Shown: positions 54,762-63,978, numbered from the stretch's first letter. The stretch is 64,000 nucleotides of DNA from Candidatus Sumerlaeota bacterium (GCA_026398535.1 JAPLSQ010000073.1:1-64000); one strand, 5' to 3'. The notes: generated by a model from the letters alone, not told the origin. Program-made: numbers and translations.

Positions 54762-56513
54762 TCATCTGCCGGCGGGGCGTATGATGATCTTATCGACCAT
54801 TGCCCCCACCGGCGATATGCCCGCATCCTTGTAATAAACGCGGTTGACGCGCAATTCTATGGTGTTCAAACCCGCGCGCACGCATTCGACGGGAACCCTG
54901 AAAATCGGCATGTGTTTGAATTCCGGATCGAGCCGGAAGACCGAGATGTCACCCAGCTTCGTGCCGTTCCAGTAAACGTTTATAATCGTGGGATCGAGCG
55001 GGTAAGGTTGTGTGATGACATCAACGCGCAATTGCACGGCCACCTGCGCTGGCAGGTTGACCACGATGCCCGACCGGGGCGGCATGGCGCAGACCTGCCC
55101 TTTGCCGATTGCGGAGAATCCGTAACGGATGAAAGGATTGTTTTCGCGTCCCTGCATCTGGATGACGCCATCTGGGGGCACTTGGTAGGTGGCTGGTTCG
55201 AGCAATGGCCCGCGCGTCCACTCGCCGTTTGTCATGCAGTGAAGAATCTGGGGCTTTTGCCAGTTCCATGCGTTTTCGGGCATGCTCATCGTCATGGCGA
55301 CGTTCCAAGACTCATAATCGCGCGCGACGCCAAGGACCTGAATGCCCGCCGACAGGGCGAACAACCCGGTGGGCAGCCATGAAATCGCGCGCCAGGGCGA
55401 AAGCATCCGTCCGGCCACGGGCGCCATCAGTAAAAGCAGGAATGGCGAGGAGTCGAGCATCGTTCGCGCTCCGTAGCAATGGCCGCCATGCCAGCCGATC
55501 AGCAGGCCGCGCATAAGGATCATCACCAGCGCCGCCAGCGCATACATGGTTTCGCGCGGACGCCGCCTCCAGCCGCGCAGACTGAAGGGTATGCACGCCG
55601 CGGCCATGAGCATCAAGGGCGAGAATATAAACATGCCGCGATTGGGCGAAACAAGACTTCCCACCAGACGCTCCCAATACTCAACGCCGCGGTTCATGCG
55701 GAATACCGACAATGACACATAGGTTCCCAGCAATGTGCCTGTAAAAATCAGATTGTAAACAATCCACAACAGCGCCGCGCCGAGGCATGCCGCGCCGCCG
55801 CCGATCATGACCTTTGGGCTGCGCCTGAATTCAAACGCGAGGACAATCGCGCACGCGGGCGCCATGTAAGGGCGGCACCATGCGGTCATGCCCAGCATCA
55901 GCGCCCCGCAAATCACGCGCCACAGGCGTTTTTGCCCCCCGTCAAACAGGCACAATGCCGCAAGCAGCGAAAATTGGGCGCCCGTGTGCTGCCACATGCA
56001 TCGGCTGGCCGTCGACCATGACGCGGTGGCCAAACCGCAGGCAAGGCCGATGAACAAAGACGTTGCCCTGCCCTCGCGCCGCGTCAGCCATGCTGCCATT
56101 GCCGCTGACAATGCCGTCAGAACCGACGCCGTCAGTCCATCGATGAAAAGGACATTATCCTCCACGAGCGGCACGCCGAAAACGCGAGCGATCAGAAAAA
56201 ACAGCGCGCCATAGATCGCCGTGCCGATTGGCGTGTGCGAGCTGATGCGCCCGTCGGGATGCTTGCGGAAACTGTAGTAGTTCGACAGATTGAGATGCGT
56301 GACGGAGAAATCGAGCGTGGCATGCCGCGCAAGCAACAACGCGCCAAGCCGCAACGGCTGGTTGTCGATACAGCTTTGGATGAAGGGCTTGTAGCTGTAG
56401 ACGCACAAACAGGTCACAAGCACGATCACCCATGCCGGCACATTCCTCAGCATGTCCCGCAAGGCAAACGCCTTGGTTCTTAAGATTTCGATTGTTGCGT
56501 TGGGCGCACTCAT
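54762..56513 (-). CDS. Large polytopic membrane protein with C-terminal soluble domain
   Basis: A 583-residue protein with about ten membrane helices in residues 25-400 and a beta-rich soluble domain at the end (VINLPAQVAVQLRVDV-like strands, then PTIINVYWNGTKLGDISVF and GLNTIELRVNRVYY). An early loop holds HLNLSNYYSFRKHPDGRISSHTP. This layout resembles uncharacterised GT-C-like envelope proteins, but no catalytic motif can be pointed to with confidence. It lies downstream of ffh on the same strand, separated by a 295-base gap. It is one of four such proteins in the window. Confidence 0.55.
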   Translation of the reverse strand: MSAPNATIEILRTKAFALRDMLRNVPAWVIVLVTCLCVYSYKPFIQSCIDNQPLRLGALLLARHATLDFSVTHLNLSNYYSFRKHPDGRISSHTPIGTAIYGALFFLIARVFGVPLVEDNVLFIDGLTASVLTALSAAMAAWLTRREGRATSLFIGLACGLATASWSTASRCMWQHTGAQFSLLAALCLFDGGQKRLWRVICGALMLGMTAWCRPYMAPACAIVLAFEFRRSPKVMIGGGAACLGAALLWIVYNLIFTGTLLGTYVSLSVFRMNRGVEYWERLVGSLVSPNRGMFIFSPLMLMAAACIPFSLRGWRRRPRETMYALAALVMILMRGLLIGWHGGHCYGARTMLDSSPFLLLLMAPVAGRMLSPWRAISWLPTGLFALSAGIQVLGVARDYESWNVAMTMSMPENAWNWQKPQILHCMTNGEWTRGPLLEPATYQVPPDGVIQMQGRENNPFIRYGFSAIGKGQVCAMPPRSGIVVNLPAQVAVQLRVDVITQPYPLDPTIINVYWNGTKLGDISVFRLDPEFKHMPIFRVPVECVRAGLNTIELRVNRVYYKDAGISPVGAMVDKIIIRPAGR

Positions 56514-56808
56514 AACCTACATAACGCGACAAACCACCGTTTTTCTTTCAGGCGGGTGGATGCTTGTCCTGTCCTGTGAGATCAAGTATTCAATTTCGTT
56601 CATCTCTTATAATCGCAGACACGGCATTGCAACCCGCATGAAATTGCAATCATGAAATACAAGCTTTTCATAAATTGGACTCGTGTCCTTCGGGGGGGGC
56701 TTGGACGGGGAGGAAGGAAGTACGAAGCGCGACACTCCAGCCAAAAGTATCGTGTTACGACCTGAAACACATAACGCAATGCCGGTTATGGTGTCCGTTG
56801 CGCGCCGC
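56514..56808. other. Intergenic region downstream of ffh
   Basis: A gap of 295 bases with no gene found. It contains a run of eight G (about 56691-56698) and GGAGGAAGGAAG (about 56718-56729). The latter recalls the GGAAGGAAGCA of SRP RNA, but the flanking bases do not fit. Confidence 0.4.
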
Positions 56809-58272
56809 CTACTTCTTTTTCCGCCGCTGTTTTTTGAGCAGTTTCTGTTTCATTTTGCGCTCGTAGATTTTGCGCTGGAGCCGTCGGGCGCGCTGGCTGG
56901 CCGACAGATTTGAGCCGGTGATGCTGGCACGCGGCGCCTCGCCGGCGCCATCGCCGCCTGCTCCGGCCGCCTGCATGCGGTCCTGCATCTTCATCACGCC
57001 CTTCATCATTTTGCGCATCTGTTCGAATTGGCCGATGAGCGCGTTGACATGCTGGGGTGTTGTGCCGCTTCCGCGGGCGATGCGCGCCCGGCGCGAGCCG
57101 GTGAGTATGTCGGGATTGTCGCGCTCCCCGGGCGTCATCGATTGGATGATGGCCTCGGTGCGCTTCATCTCGCCCTCGGGCAGCTCCACATCCTTGAGCG
57201 CCGTGCCCATTCCTGGCAGAAGCCCGAGCAGGTTCTTGAGCGGCCCCATTTTTTTCACGCGCTGCATCTGGTCGAGGAAATCCTGCAGTGTGAAGCTGGC
57301 CGAGCGCATCTTCTTCTGGAGGTCCATGGCCTCCTTCTCGTCGAAGTGCTCCTGCGCCTGTTCGACGAGCGAGACAATGTCGCCCATGCCGAGGATGCGG
57401 CTGGCCATGCGGTCTGGGAAAAACTCCTGCAGGTCTTCCAGCTTCTCGCCGGTGCCGACGAACTTGACGGGTTTTCCCGTGATGGATTTGATCGACAGCG
57501 CCGCGCCGCCGCGCGCGTCGCCGTCCATCTTGGTCAGGCACACGCCGTCGATGCCCACCTTCGTGTTGAACATCGAGGCGCTCACGACGGCATCCTGGCC
57601 GGTCATGGCGTCGGCCACGAGGAATGTGAATGTGGGATTGGCGCGCTGTTTGATCGCCGCCAGCTCGTCCATGCGCACTTCGTCAATGTGCAGGCGGCCC
57701 GCCGTGTCGATGATGACGAGGTTGCATCCCTGTTCGCGCGCCCGCGTCATGCCATGGAGGGCGATTTCGTCGGCGGGGATGGCGGAGCCTTCACTGAACA
57801 CGGGCGCGCCGGCGTGTTCCCCGACGACATGAAGCTGCTTGATGGCCGCCGGTCTGTGGATGTCGCACGCCACGAGCAGAGGTTTCCAGCCTTCCTTTGA
57901 AAAACGGCGCGCCAGCTTGCCGCAGAAAGTCGTTTTGCCGCTGCCCTGCAGCCCGAGCATGAGGATGACATTGACGCTGCCAGGATGCAGCGCAAACGGC
58001 GGATTGTTGCCGCCGAGGATTTCGACAAGTTCATCATAGACGATCTTGACCATCTGCTGGCCGGGCGTGACCGATGTCAGAATCTCCTCACCCGCCGTCT
58101 TCTGCAGGATATGCGAGGTGAACTCTTTGACAACCTTGAGATTGACGTCCGCCTCAAGCAGCGCGATGCGGACATCGCGCATCGCGTCCTTGACGTTGGA
58201 CTCGGTGATTTTGCCCTGTCCAGTCAGGTTCTTAAACACGCCCTCGAGGCGTTCGGTCAGGCTCTCAAACAT
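56809..58272 (-). CDS. ffh: Signal recognition particle protein Ffh
   Basis: GTPase that binds SRP RNA and signal sequences and delivers ribosomes to FtsY at the membrane. The 487-residue protein has the N domain, then the G domain with G1 GLQGSGKTTFCGKLA (about residues 109-123), VACDIHRPAAIKQL, DTAGRLHIDEV, LTKMDGDARGG and a GTGEKLEDL segment. A methionine-rich M domain follows (MRKMMKGVMKMQDRMQ), and the basic end reads KMKQKLLKKQRRKKK. The last 40 residues are more basic and Ala/Gly-rich than in many Ffh proteins. rpsP, which often follows ffh, is absent. Confidence 0.97.
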   Translation of the reverse strand: MFESLTERLEGVFKNLTGQGKITESNVKDAMRDVRIALLEADVNLKVVKEFTSHILQKTAGEEILTSVTPGQQMVKIVYDELVEILGGNNPPFALHPGSVNVILMLGLQGSGKTTFCGKLARRFSKEGWKPLLVACDIHRPAAIKQLHVVGEHAGAPVFSEGSAIPADEIALHGMTRAREQGCNLVIIDTAGRLHIDEVRMDELAAIKQRANPTFTFLVADAMTGQDAVVSASMFNTKVGIDGVCLTKMDGDARGGAALSIKSITGKPVKFVGTGEKLEDLQEFFPDRMASRILGMGDIVSLVEQAQEHFDEKEAMDLQKKMRSASFTLQDFLDQMQRVKKMGPLKNLLGLLPGMGTALKDVELPEGEMKRTEAIIQSMTPGERDNPDILTGSRRARIARGSGTTPQHVNALIGQFEQMRKMMKGVMKMQDRMQAAGAGGDGAGEAPRASITGSNLSASQRARRLQRKIYERKMKQKLLKKQRRKKK

Positions 58273-58743
58273 GCGCGAATTTCCGGGAAACAGTTTTCAA
58301 CAACACGAATTTGGGCGGTTTTAGCGAACAATAAGCTCTGCACTGTTGCGCTCATTCTTTGCGTCATCATGATAATGCGGGCAGGATGCCCGCGGTTCCG
58401 GCCCGCGTTTTCACGGGAAAATGCTTTTGTATTTGAAAAAAGCCTTTTACATCGAAGGATGCGAAGGAACATAAGTGATTGTATTCATCATTACCCAAAG
58501 CCATTATTCGCAAAATACGCAATATGCAGAAAATCCGCAGAGGAATCATATATTCTGCACAAAATGCTTGCTTGCGCCTGCGATTTTCCTGAAGAAATTT
58601 TTATGTTGGGCAGGTTGACAGCCAAGGAAACCCGTCATATACGACTGACCGGACGATGATATGAAGCACTTTAGGCAACATTATCGCAATCGCCGTGTGG
58701 CGCAGAAAGCGTTCTTGCCGAGTGCCGCCAGATTTCAACCGCC
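58273..58743. other. Intergenic region ffh / pseudopilin row
   Basis: A 470-base AT-richer gap between the divergent ffh and pseudopilin genes. It holds the hairpin at 58377-58393 and, from about 58640, remains of the N-terminus of the first pseudopilin. Any promoter for the row should lie here, but no clear -35/-10 pair is visible. Confidence 0.45.
58377..58393. repeat. Hairpin GCGGGC-AGGAT-GCCCGC
   Basis: A perfect 6-bp stem with a five-base loop. The core GGCAGGATGCCCGC resembles the element at 41873-41892, and GGCAGGATGC occurs near 47639. There is no T run, so it is not a standard terminator. Confidence 0.5.
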
Positions 58744-59391
58744 ATGTCGTTTGTGTACCAGGATCTTGGCATCTTCCCCAAACTGTGCTGGCTGAGGTTC
58801 AACCTGCCGTCGCTGATCGCAGAGATGAACGGCTTGGGTCTGGCGCCTGACACAGCCGTATTCAACACCGCCTTCGAATACCATAGCAATAATGTGCCCA
58901 ATCTTTACTCAAAACTGCAGGCCAAATGGCGCGGAAGCTATATCGCGCTCAATCCCGAACGTTCCGTGAAGATACAGTTCCCCGGCTACGGCGGGACGGG
59001 CATGGCGGACTGGCAGGCCGATGCGTGGGGCAATCCTTATATGGCCTACTTCATTCACACCGTGCCTTCGGCCACCGTGGGAGCGCAGCCAACACTGCGG
59101 TTTCTGGCCAGCGCCCAGGAAAAGGCTGATTATTTCGCGGGTATCGTCAGTTACGGGCGCAACCATGTTCCCGGCTTGGGCGACTTTCCCGCTCAAAGTT
59201 TGATTGACGACCGCCGCAACAACCGCTCGCTTTACAAGGGAACGGGGCCCAACATTTACCAGTCGCTGGTGCCCTCGGAATACAACCAGGCGCGCCTTGA
59301 GATGATCCTGCTCGTCACGCCAAGCCCATTCCCCGCCACCGAACCTCGCATACGCGATGTCGGCAGCGATGACAGGGTCGTGGAATTCTGA
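58744..59391 (+). pseudogene. GspG-like pseudopilin lacking its N-terminal helix
   Basis: The 215-residue frame has the C-terminal fold of GspG-like pseudopilins: DAWGNPYMAYF (about residue 94) and an end, DVGSDDRVVEF, like the Ca2+-loop ends of the next genes. It lacks the GFTxxE prepilin start. The same frame continues upstream without an ATG (LAECRQISTAM, typical of the pilin helix) to a stop at 58662-58664. Another frame just before it reads IIAIAV, like the end of a pilin membrane helix. So a once-normal prepilin seems to have been broken by deletion and frameshift. It is the first of five in the row; the second starts two bases after it. Confidence 0.65.
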
Positions 59392-59393
59392 TC

Positions 59394-60236
59394 ATGATGA
59401 GAAAAAGCCGGACAAAAATGACTCTACGCCGAACACACCCGGGTCTGTGCCCCCCGGCATTTGACCTGTCCCATGCCCAGCGCGGCTTCACGGCGATTGA
59501 AATCGCCATGGTCGCCACGGTCATCGCCATCTTCGCGCTGATTGTTCTTCCGCTCTTTCGCAACCGCGTCGAGGAGGCGAAAATCGCGCGCACCAAGGCT
59601 GATCTGATCAGCCTGCAAAAAGCAGAAACACTCGCTCAAGCCGACACCGGCTTTTATCTGAGGCTCGAAGACCTCGACAACGTGATGAACAACATCAACT
59701 ACACGCCCCCCAATCCCCCCATACCCCCGGCGGGCGGCATCACGATCCAAATCCCGCCTTTTGTCTTCCCCATTGCGAATCCGACCGCGCTACCCATCAC
59801 GCGCCGCGCCCTCACGCTCAGCGAGTGGGCCAACCTCGCCGGACTGCCCGCCAACCCCAAATTCAAGGGGCCCTATATTTCGTCCATGGATTATATCATT
59901 TATGGCAAGCTGAAAACCGACACCACGTACCGCAACCTCTTGCGCAGTGTCAGCGGCAATCCCGCAAGCCCCATCTATGATCTCAACACGGGTCAGTTGT
60001 ACGACTCCGACGACAACCACATCCCCGTGGATCCGTGGGGAAATCCCTATCTGTACTTCCCGCCGACCGGCGAGACATCCACCAATCAGAACAACAACCT
60101 GACTTATTCAAATGTCATATACTCTCTTGGGCCGGACGGTCTGCCGGGCAATCTGCCTGGAACGACGGCCAATGATTTTCTGCGAGGAACAACCAACGGC
60201 CTCGGCAACGGGGATGACCTGATGGTGCAATTCTAA
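59394..60236 (+). CDS. GspG-like pseudopilin, paralogue 2
   Basis: A 280-residue type II secretion/type IV pilin-like protein. The prepilin site is QRG-FTAIEIAMVATVIAIF, with Glu5 of the mature helix, after an unusually long leader of about 31 residues. The helix continues into RNRVEEAKIARTKADLISLQ. The C-terminal part has VDPWGNPYLYF and the loop SLGPDGLPGN ending GNGDDLMVQF, like the Ca2+-binding region of GspG. It also has a Pro-rich insertion (NYTPPNPPIPPAGG). The family forms the shaft of pseudopili. No prepilin peptidase, ATPase or secretin gene is nearby. Confidence 0.85.
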   Translation: MMRKSRTKMTLRRTHPGLCPPAFDLSHAQRGFTAIEIAMVATVIAIFALIVLPLFRNRVEEAKIARTKADLISLQKAETLAQADTGFYLRLEDLDNVMNNINYTPPNPPIPPAGGITIQIPPFVFPIANPTALPITRRALTLSEWANLAGLPANPKFKGPYISSMDYIIYGKLKTDTTYRNLLRSVSGNPASPIYDLNTGQLYDSDDNHIPVDPWGNPYLYFPPTGETSTNQNNNLTYSNVIYSLGPDGLPGNLPGTTANDFLRGTTNGLGNGDDLMVQF

Positions 60237-60239
60237 AAG

Positions 60240-60989
60240 ATGAGAGCCATGGAACATCATAACGACACACGAAACAAGTCTCTCGGCGGCAGGGGCTTCA
60301 CGCTCATCGAGCTATTGATCGCGGTGATCATCGTGGGGATTATTGTTGCCGCCATCGTGCCGGTCTATGTCTCCCGCGCCGCTGAAGCGCGCCAGACCTA
60401 TGTGCAGGCCGACCTCGACTCGCTCAAGAGCGCCGAGGAACATGCCGCCATCGACACTGGATACATCTATCGCCTTTATATCCTGCAAGACACCCAGGGC
60501 GGCGACAACATCGGCCCCAATTCCCCCAACGACCAGGTTATCGGCATCGTTGACGAGTCATTGCGCAGCGATGTTCCCAACCCTAAAATTATCTTCATCG
60601 ATACCAAATACGGAACCATACTCATCAATGGATCCTCCATATTTGACCGCATGGTCGACAACCAGAAGGGGTTCAATTGGAATGGCCCTTACGTGAACCT
60701 CAACCGCAAGGTCGGAACAAAGTTTCCGGTGGTCAACCAGCCTGTGGGACTGCCGCTTGATCCGTGGGGCAATCCCTACATGCTGTTTACCATAGAAGGG
60801 CTTGTGAAGGAGCCGGATGGCGTGATCGCCACATCATGGACGGCAGCCGACGGACAGAGCTACAACACCAAGGTCTTCGACAGACCAACTGTTTTAAGCC
60901 TCGGACCCAATGGCCTGCCCGGCGACGGCACAGGCGGAGGCGCCAGCGCCAGATTAGGTCTTGGCGACGACAGTTACAGGCAATTCTGA
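60240..60989 (+). CDS. GspG-like pseudopilin, paralogue 3
   Basis: A 249-residue prepilin: leader MRAMEHHNDTRNKSLGGRG, cleavage before FTLIELLIAVIIVGIIVAAI, then VPVYVSRAAEARQTYVQADL. The C-terminal part has LDPWGNPYMLF and SLGPNGLPGDG, ending LGLGDDSYRQF. This is the most regular member of the row. It starts three bases after paralogue 2 ends and is surely cotranscribed with it. Its head is globular and shows no cysteine pair. A role in a pseudopilus or fibre is inferred from the family. Confidence 0.88.
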   Translation: MRAMEHHNDTRNKSLGGRGFTLIELLIAVIIVGIIVAAIVPVYVSRAAEARQTYVQADLDSLKSAEEHAAIDTGYIYRLYILQDTQGGDNIGPNSPNDQVIGIVDESLRSDVPNPKIIFIDTKYGTILINGSSIFDRMVDNQKGFNWNGPYVNLNRKVGTKFPVVNQPVGLPLDPWGNPYMLFTIEGLVKEPDGVIATSWTAADGQSYNTKVFDRPTVLSLGPNGLPGDGTGGGASARLGLGDDSYRQF

Positions 60990-61006
60990 AAGGAGCGGCA
61001 TTAAAA

Positions 61007-61765
61007 ATGACATATCGTTATAGTCACACCCGCCACAGCGGTTTCACGCTCACCGAGATGCTCGTGGTCATGGTCATCGTCGGTCTGCTGGCCACGATCG
61101 CCATCCCCGTTTATATCAACCGCATGGAGGAATCGCGAGTCAAACTTGCCCAAGGCGAATGCAAGCAGATCGCGGATGCCGAAGACCAGTGCGCTCTCAT
61201 CCATGGTTTTTATGTGCCGTTCCAAATTCTCAACGCCCTTCCCCATCCCCAGAATCAGACGCGCAACGGCGACACCATCCGCAACCAGCCCAATCCAAGC
61301 TCCATTTATCTTATTAATCCGCTGATCCGGCCGAACTACCAGATCGGCTCCCAATGGACGCTTAACGACGGAATCAACGGGAACAACGCCAGGGTGACCT
61401 TGATGGTCAACTATTGGGAAGGGCCTTTCCTCAACCTTCACCGCGTTTACGTCCAGCAGGGTTTCAATCCCGTGAACAATTACAACTATTATGATTTCCC
61501 GCTCGATCCGTGGGGCAATCCTTACCTGTTCTATTCGGCGCTCGGAATCATCGGGCAGTATATCTCGTCGGGCAATTTCACCAACCTGACCATCAATTTC
61601 AGCAACGGGCAGTTGACCAACCTTGACCAGCGCAACTACATCGACCGTTATGCCGTGGTGAGCTATGGTCATGACGGCCTGCCAAACACAATCACACCGA
61701 ATTATTTTGATGATGTCATTTACCTGTTCGGCACGCCGGGCGTGGAATCCGGGTTTGGTTTATGA
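61007..61765 (+). CDS. GspG-like pseudopilin, paralogue 4
   Basis: A 252-residue prepilin. ATG 61007 follows AGGAG. The leader is short, MTYRYSHTRHSG, then FTLTEMLVVMVIVGLLATIA and IPVYINRMEESRVKLAQGE. The C-terminal part has LDPWGNPYLFY and SYGHDGLPNT, then DDVIYLFGTPGVESGFGL. The head is rich in Asn and Gln (NALPHPQNQTRNGDTIRNQP). The Ca2+-loop is partly changed compared with paralogues 2 and 3. It starts 17 bases after paralogue 3. Confidence 0.88.
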   Translation: MTYRYSHTRHSGFTLTEMLVVMVIVGLLATIAIPVYINRMEESRVKLAQGECKQIADAEDQCALIHGFYVPFQILNALPHPQNQTRNGDTIRNQPNPSSIYLINPLIRPNYQIGSQWTLNDGINGNNARVTLMVNYWEGPFLNLHRVYVQQGFNPVNNYNYYDFPLDPWGNPYLFYSALGIIGQYISSGNFTNLTINFSNGQLTNLDQRNYIDRYAVVSYGHDGLPNTITPNYFDDVIYLFGTPGVESGFGL

Positions 61766-61802
61766 TGATGACACCGCACACTCAACAACACAAGGTTTCA
61801 AT

Positions 61803-62456
61803 ATGACGCCAAAGCGAAAAGCCTTTACGCTGGTCGAGTTGCTGGCAGTATGCCTGATCCTTGGCTTGCTGGCTACGGTTGCCGTAGGAGTTTACACCAA
61901 CCAAGTTGAACGCGCCCGCATTGCCGCCGCGCGCCAGACAATCAGCGAACTCGAAATGGCCGCAAACCGCTATCAGGTCGACGTGGGAACATATCCGCCC
62001 AGCGGCTCGGGAACCCTGCCTTTCGCGTCCAACGCGCCCGCTGTTGGTTGCGGCTACCTTGAACTTGCGCTTATCCACAGCATGAGCGGGAACTCCCAAA
62101 GCCCGAACACTCCCTTGTGGAAAGGCCCCTACATCTCCATCCAGAATCAATACCTTGGCGACTCCAACGGCAATAATTTCGCCATGAATCCGTTACTGCC
62201 AGGCCTTACACCCGGCCAGGTGCAAATCCTTGATCCGTGGGGCAAACCCTACCGTTACGTCCGCTACGGGCCGTCACCCGACGATTACGCCACAATGGGC
62301 GGAACAAAACTGCCCACAGGCCATCCCTTCGCCGCGACCGAGGTTTATTACAATCCCAACACCTTCCAGATCGTGTCGGATGGGAATGACGGCGTGACAC
62401 CAGCTCCGCCCAACGTCGGCACCGACAGCGACGATGTGACCAACTTCGGGTTATAA
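61803..62456 (+). CDS. GspG-like pseudopilin, paralogue 5
   Basis: A 217-residue prepilin, the last and shortest of the row. The short leader is MTPKRKA, and the processing position is occupied by Ala, not Gly: FTLVELLAVCLILGLLATVA follows RKA. The helix continues as VGVYTNQVERARIAAARQT. The C-terminal part has LDPWGKPYRYV, and the end reads SDGNDGVTPAPP...DSDDVTNFGL, which keeps acidic residues of the GspG calcium loop. Ala at the -1 position is unusual for prepilin peptidase, though not excluded. Confidence 0.87.
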   Translation: MTPKRKAFTLVELLAVCLILGLLATVAVGVYTNQVERARIAAARQTISELEMAANRYQVDVGTYPPSGSGTLPFASNAPAVGCGYLELALIHSMSGNSQSPNTPLWKGPYISIQNQYLGDSNGNNFAMNPLLPGLTPGQVQILDPWGKPYRYVRYGPSPDDYATMGGTKLPTGHPFAATEVYYNPNTFQIVSDGNDGVTPAPPNVGTDSDDVTNFGL

Positions 62457-62630
62457 TCGCCGCTCTTCGAACCACCAAGACACGAAGACACAAAAGGGAA
62501 TCAGTTTGTCACACGCGGGGGCGTCTATGTGAAGATGGGAACGCCGCCTTCGCATTCTTTACACCTTCGTGCTTTATCTCCTTAATAAATGTGTCGCAGG
62601 CCTTCATTCTAAAATTTCGCCTCTGATCAG
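62457..62630. repeat. Intergenic region with CACGAAG inverted motif
   Basis: The gap holds CCACCAAGACACGAAGACAC (about 62472-62491) and, in opposite orientation, ACACCTTCGTGC (62561-62572), so a CACGAAG core faces itself. The type resembles the short degenerate repeats in other gaps of this window. No gene is present. Confidence 0.4.
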
Positions 62631-63968
62631 ATGACAATACCCCTTGTGAACAATCTTCGCCTGCCGTCGACATTGCGGGCGCTTCGCCACCGCAATTACC
62701 TGCTTTTCATCAGCGGGCAGGCCGTGTCGCTCACGGGCGGATGGATCCAAGGGACGGCGCAGGGCTGGCTTGTCTACCGGCTGACAAGCGATCCGAGCAT
62801 GCTCGGCTGGGTCAGTTTCGCCTCGCAGGCGCCTGTGCTGGCGCTGGGCCTGATCGCGGGGATTGTTTCGGATTCGGTGAACCGTCTTCGGCTCATCATC
62901 CTTATGCAACTGCTGGCGATGGGTCAGGCGCTCGTGCTCGCCCTGCTGACGTTGCTCTATGGCGCAAACGGCCAGCCCCTCATCCAGATCTGGCATATTC
63001 TTCTACTGGCAACATTTGCCGGCGTGCTCCAGGCGTTCGACCTGCCCGCGCGGCAGGCGTTTCTGATGCAATTGGTTCCGCGGGAGGATCTGGGCAACGC
63101 GGTCGCGCTCAATTCGCTCACCTTTAACGCCGCGCGCATCATCGGCCCCAGCATCGCCGGCGGGATGATCGCCATTCTTCAGCGGCTCAATCCCGGGCGG
63201 GAAGCCTTTGGCGAAGGGATGTGTTTCGCTGTCAACACGCTGAGTTTTTTCGGCGTGCTGATCCAGCTTCACCGCATGAGAATGCCGCCCGGCGCGTTGC
63301 GCCCATTCCGGGGCACGTCCAAGGGATTTCTCGTGGAAGGCCTGCGCTACATCGGCAAACACCGCCACATCCGCTACATCCTCGAGCACGCGGGATACAT
63401 GGCGCTGTTCGGACTGCCTTATCTTGTCATGATTCCGGTTTTTGCGAAGGACGTGCTTGCGGGCAACTCGACCACGTATGGGTGGCTCATGACGAGCATT
63501 GGCGCGGGCGCGCTGGCGGGGGGCGTGGGCATGGCCAAGCGTGAGCAGATACGGGGCATCGGGACGCTCATCGGCACGGCCACGGCGGGTTTTGCCGTGC
63601 TCGTCATCATATTTTCATGGCTCAAGATCATGGCTCTGGCGTGCGTCACGCTGGCTCTTGCGGGATTCTGCATGGTGAGCGTGATGATCGGCGTGCAGAC
63701 GGTTATCCAGACGCTCGTGTCGGAGGGATTTCGCGGCCGGGTTATGGCCTATTACAGCATGGTGGCGGTGGGGCTGATGCCGTTCGGCAGTCTGGCCATC
63801 GGCGCCTCCATCAAGGCGTTCGGCCCCGAGTGGGGCATGACGATCAACGGGGTCATCTGCCTTGGTGTTGCCGCGCTGTTTTTTTGGCGCCTGCCGGGCA
63901 TCCGCGCCGCCGCCCGCGCCACGCCCGAATATCACCGCGCGGTGCGGCGCGCCGACACAAACGCATGA
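62631..63968 (+). CDS. Major facilitator superfamily exporter (MFS_3/EntS-like)
   Basis: A 445-residue inner-membrane transporter with 12 predicted helices. The N-terminus reads LRALRHRNYLLFISGQAVSLTGGWIQGTAQGWLVYRLT, and the loop VSDSVNRLRLIILMQLLAMGQA carries the D-x-x-x-R pattern of the family. FDLPARQAFLMQLVPREDLGNAVALNSLTFNAARIIGPSIAG is the hallmark of the MFS_3 group that includes the enterobactin exporter EntS. The substrate is unknown; no siderophore genes are near. It follows the pseudopilin row by 174 bases and probably forms its own unit, perhaps with the gene at the right edge. Confidence 0.88.
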   Translation: MTIPLVNNLRLPSTLRALRHRNYLLFISGQAVSLTGGWIQGTAQGWLVYRLTSDPSMLGWVSFASQAPVLALGLIAGIVSDSVNRLRLIILMQLLAMGQALVLALLTLLYGANGQPLIQIWHILLLATFAGVLQAFDLPARQAFLMQLVPREDLGNAVALNSLTFNAARIIGPSIAGGMIAILQRLNPGREAFGEGMCFAVNTLSFFGVLIQLHRMRMPPGALRPFRGTSKGFLVEGLRYIGKHRHIRYILEHAGYMALFGLPYLVMIPVFAKDVLAGNSTTYGWLMTSIGAGALAGGVGMAKREQIRGIGTLIGTATAGFAVLVIIFSWLKIMALACVTLALAGFCMVSVMIGVQTVIQTLVSEGFRGRVMAYYSMVAVGLMPFGSLAIGASIKAFGPEWGMTINGVICLGVAALFFWRLPGIRAAARATPEYHRAVRRADTNA

Positions 63969-63978
63969 TACACTCGAT

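Noticed and set aside
56680-56760. Possible SRP RNA gene near ffh, because of GGAGGAAGGAAG
   Set aside because: The bases around the tract do not match the conserved SRP RNA loop (no CAGG-CCGGAAGGAAGCAGC context), and no hairpin of suitable length forms.
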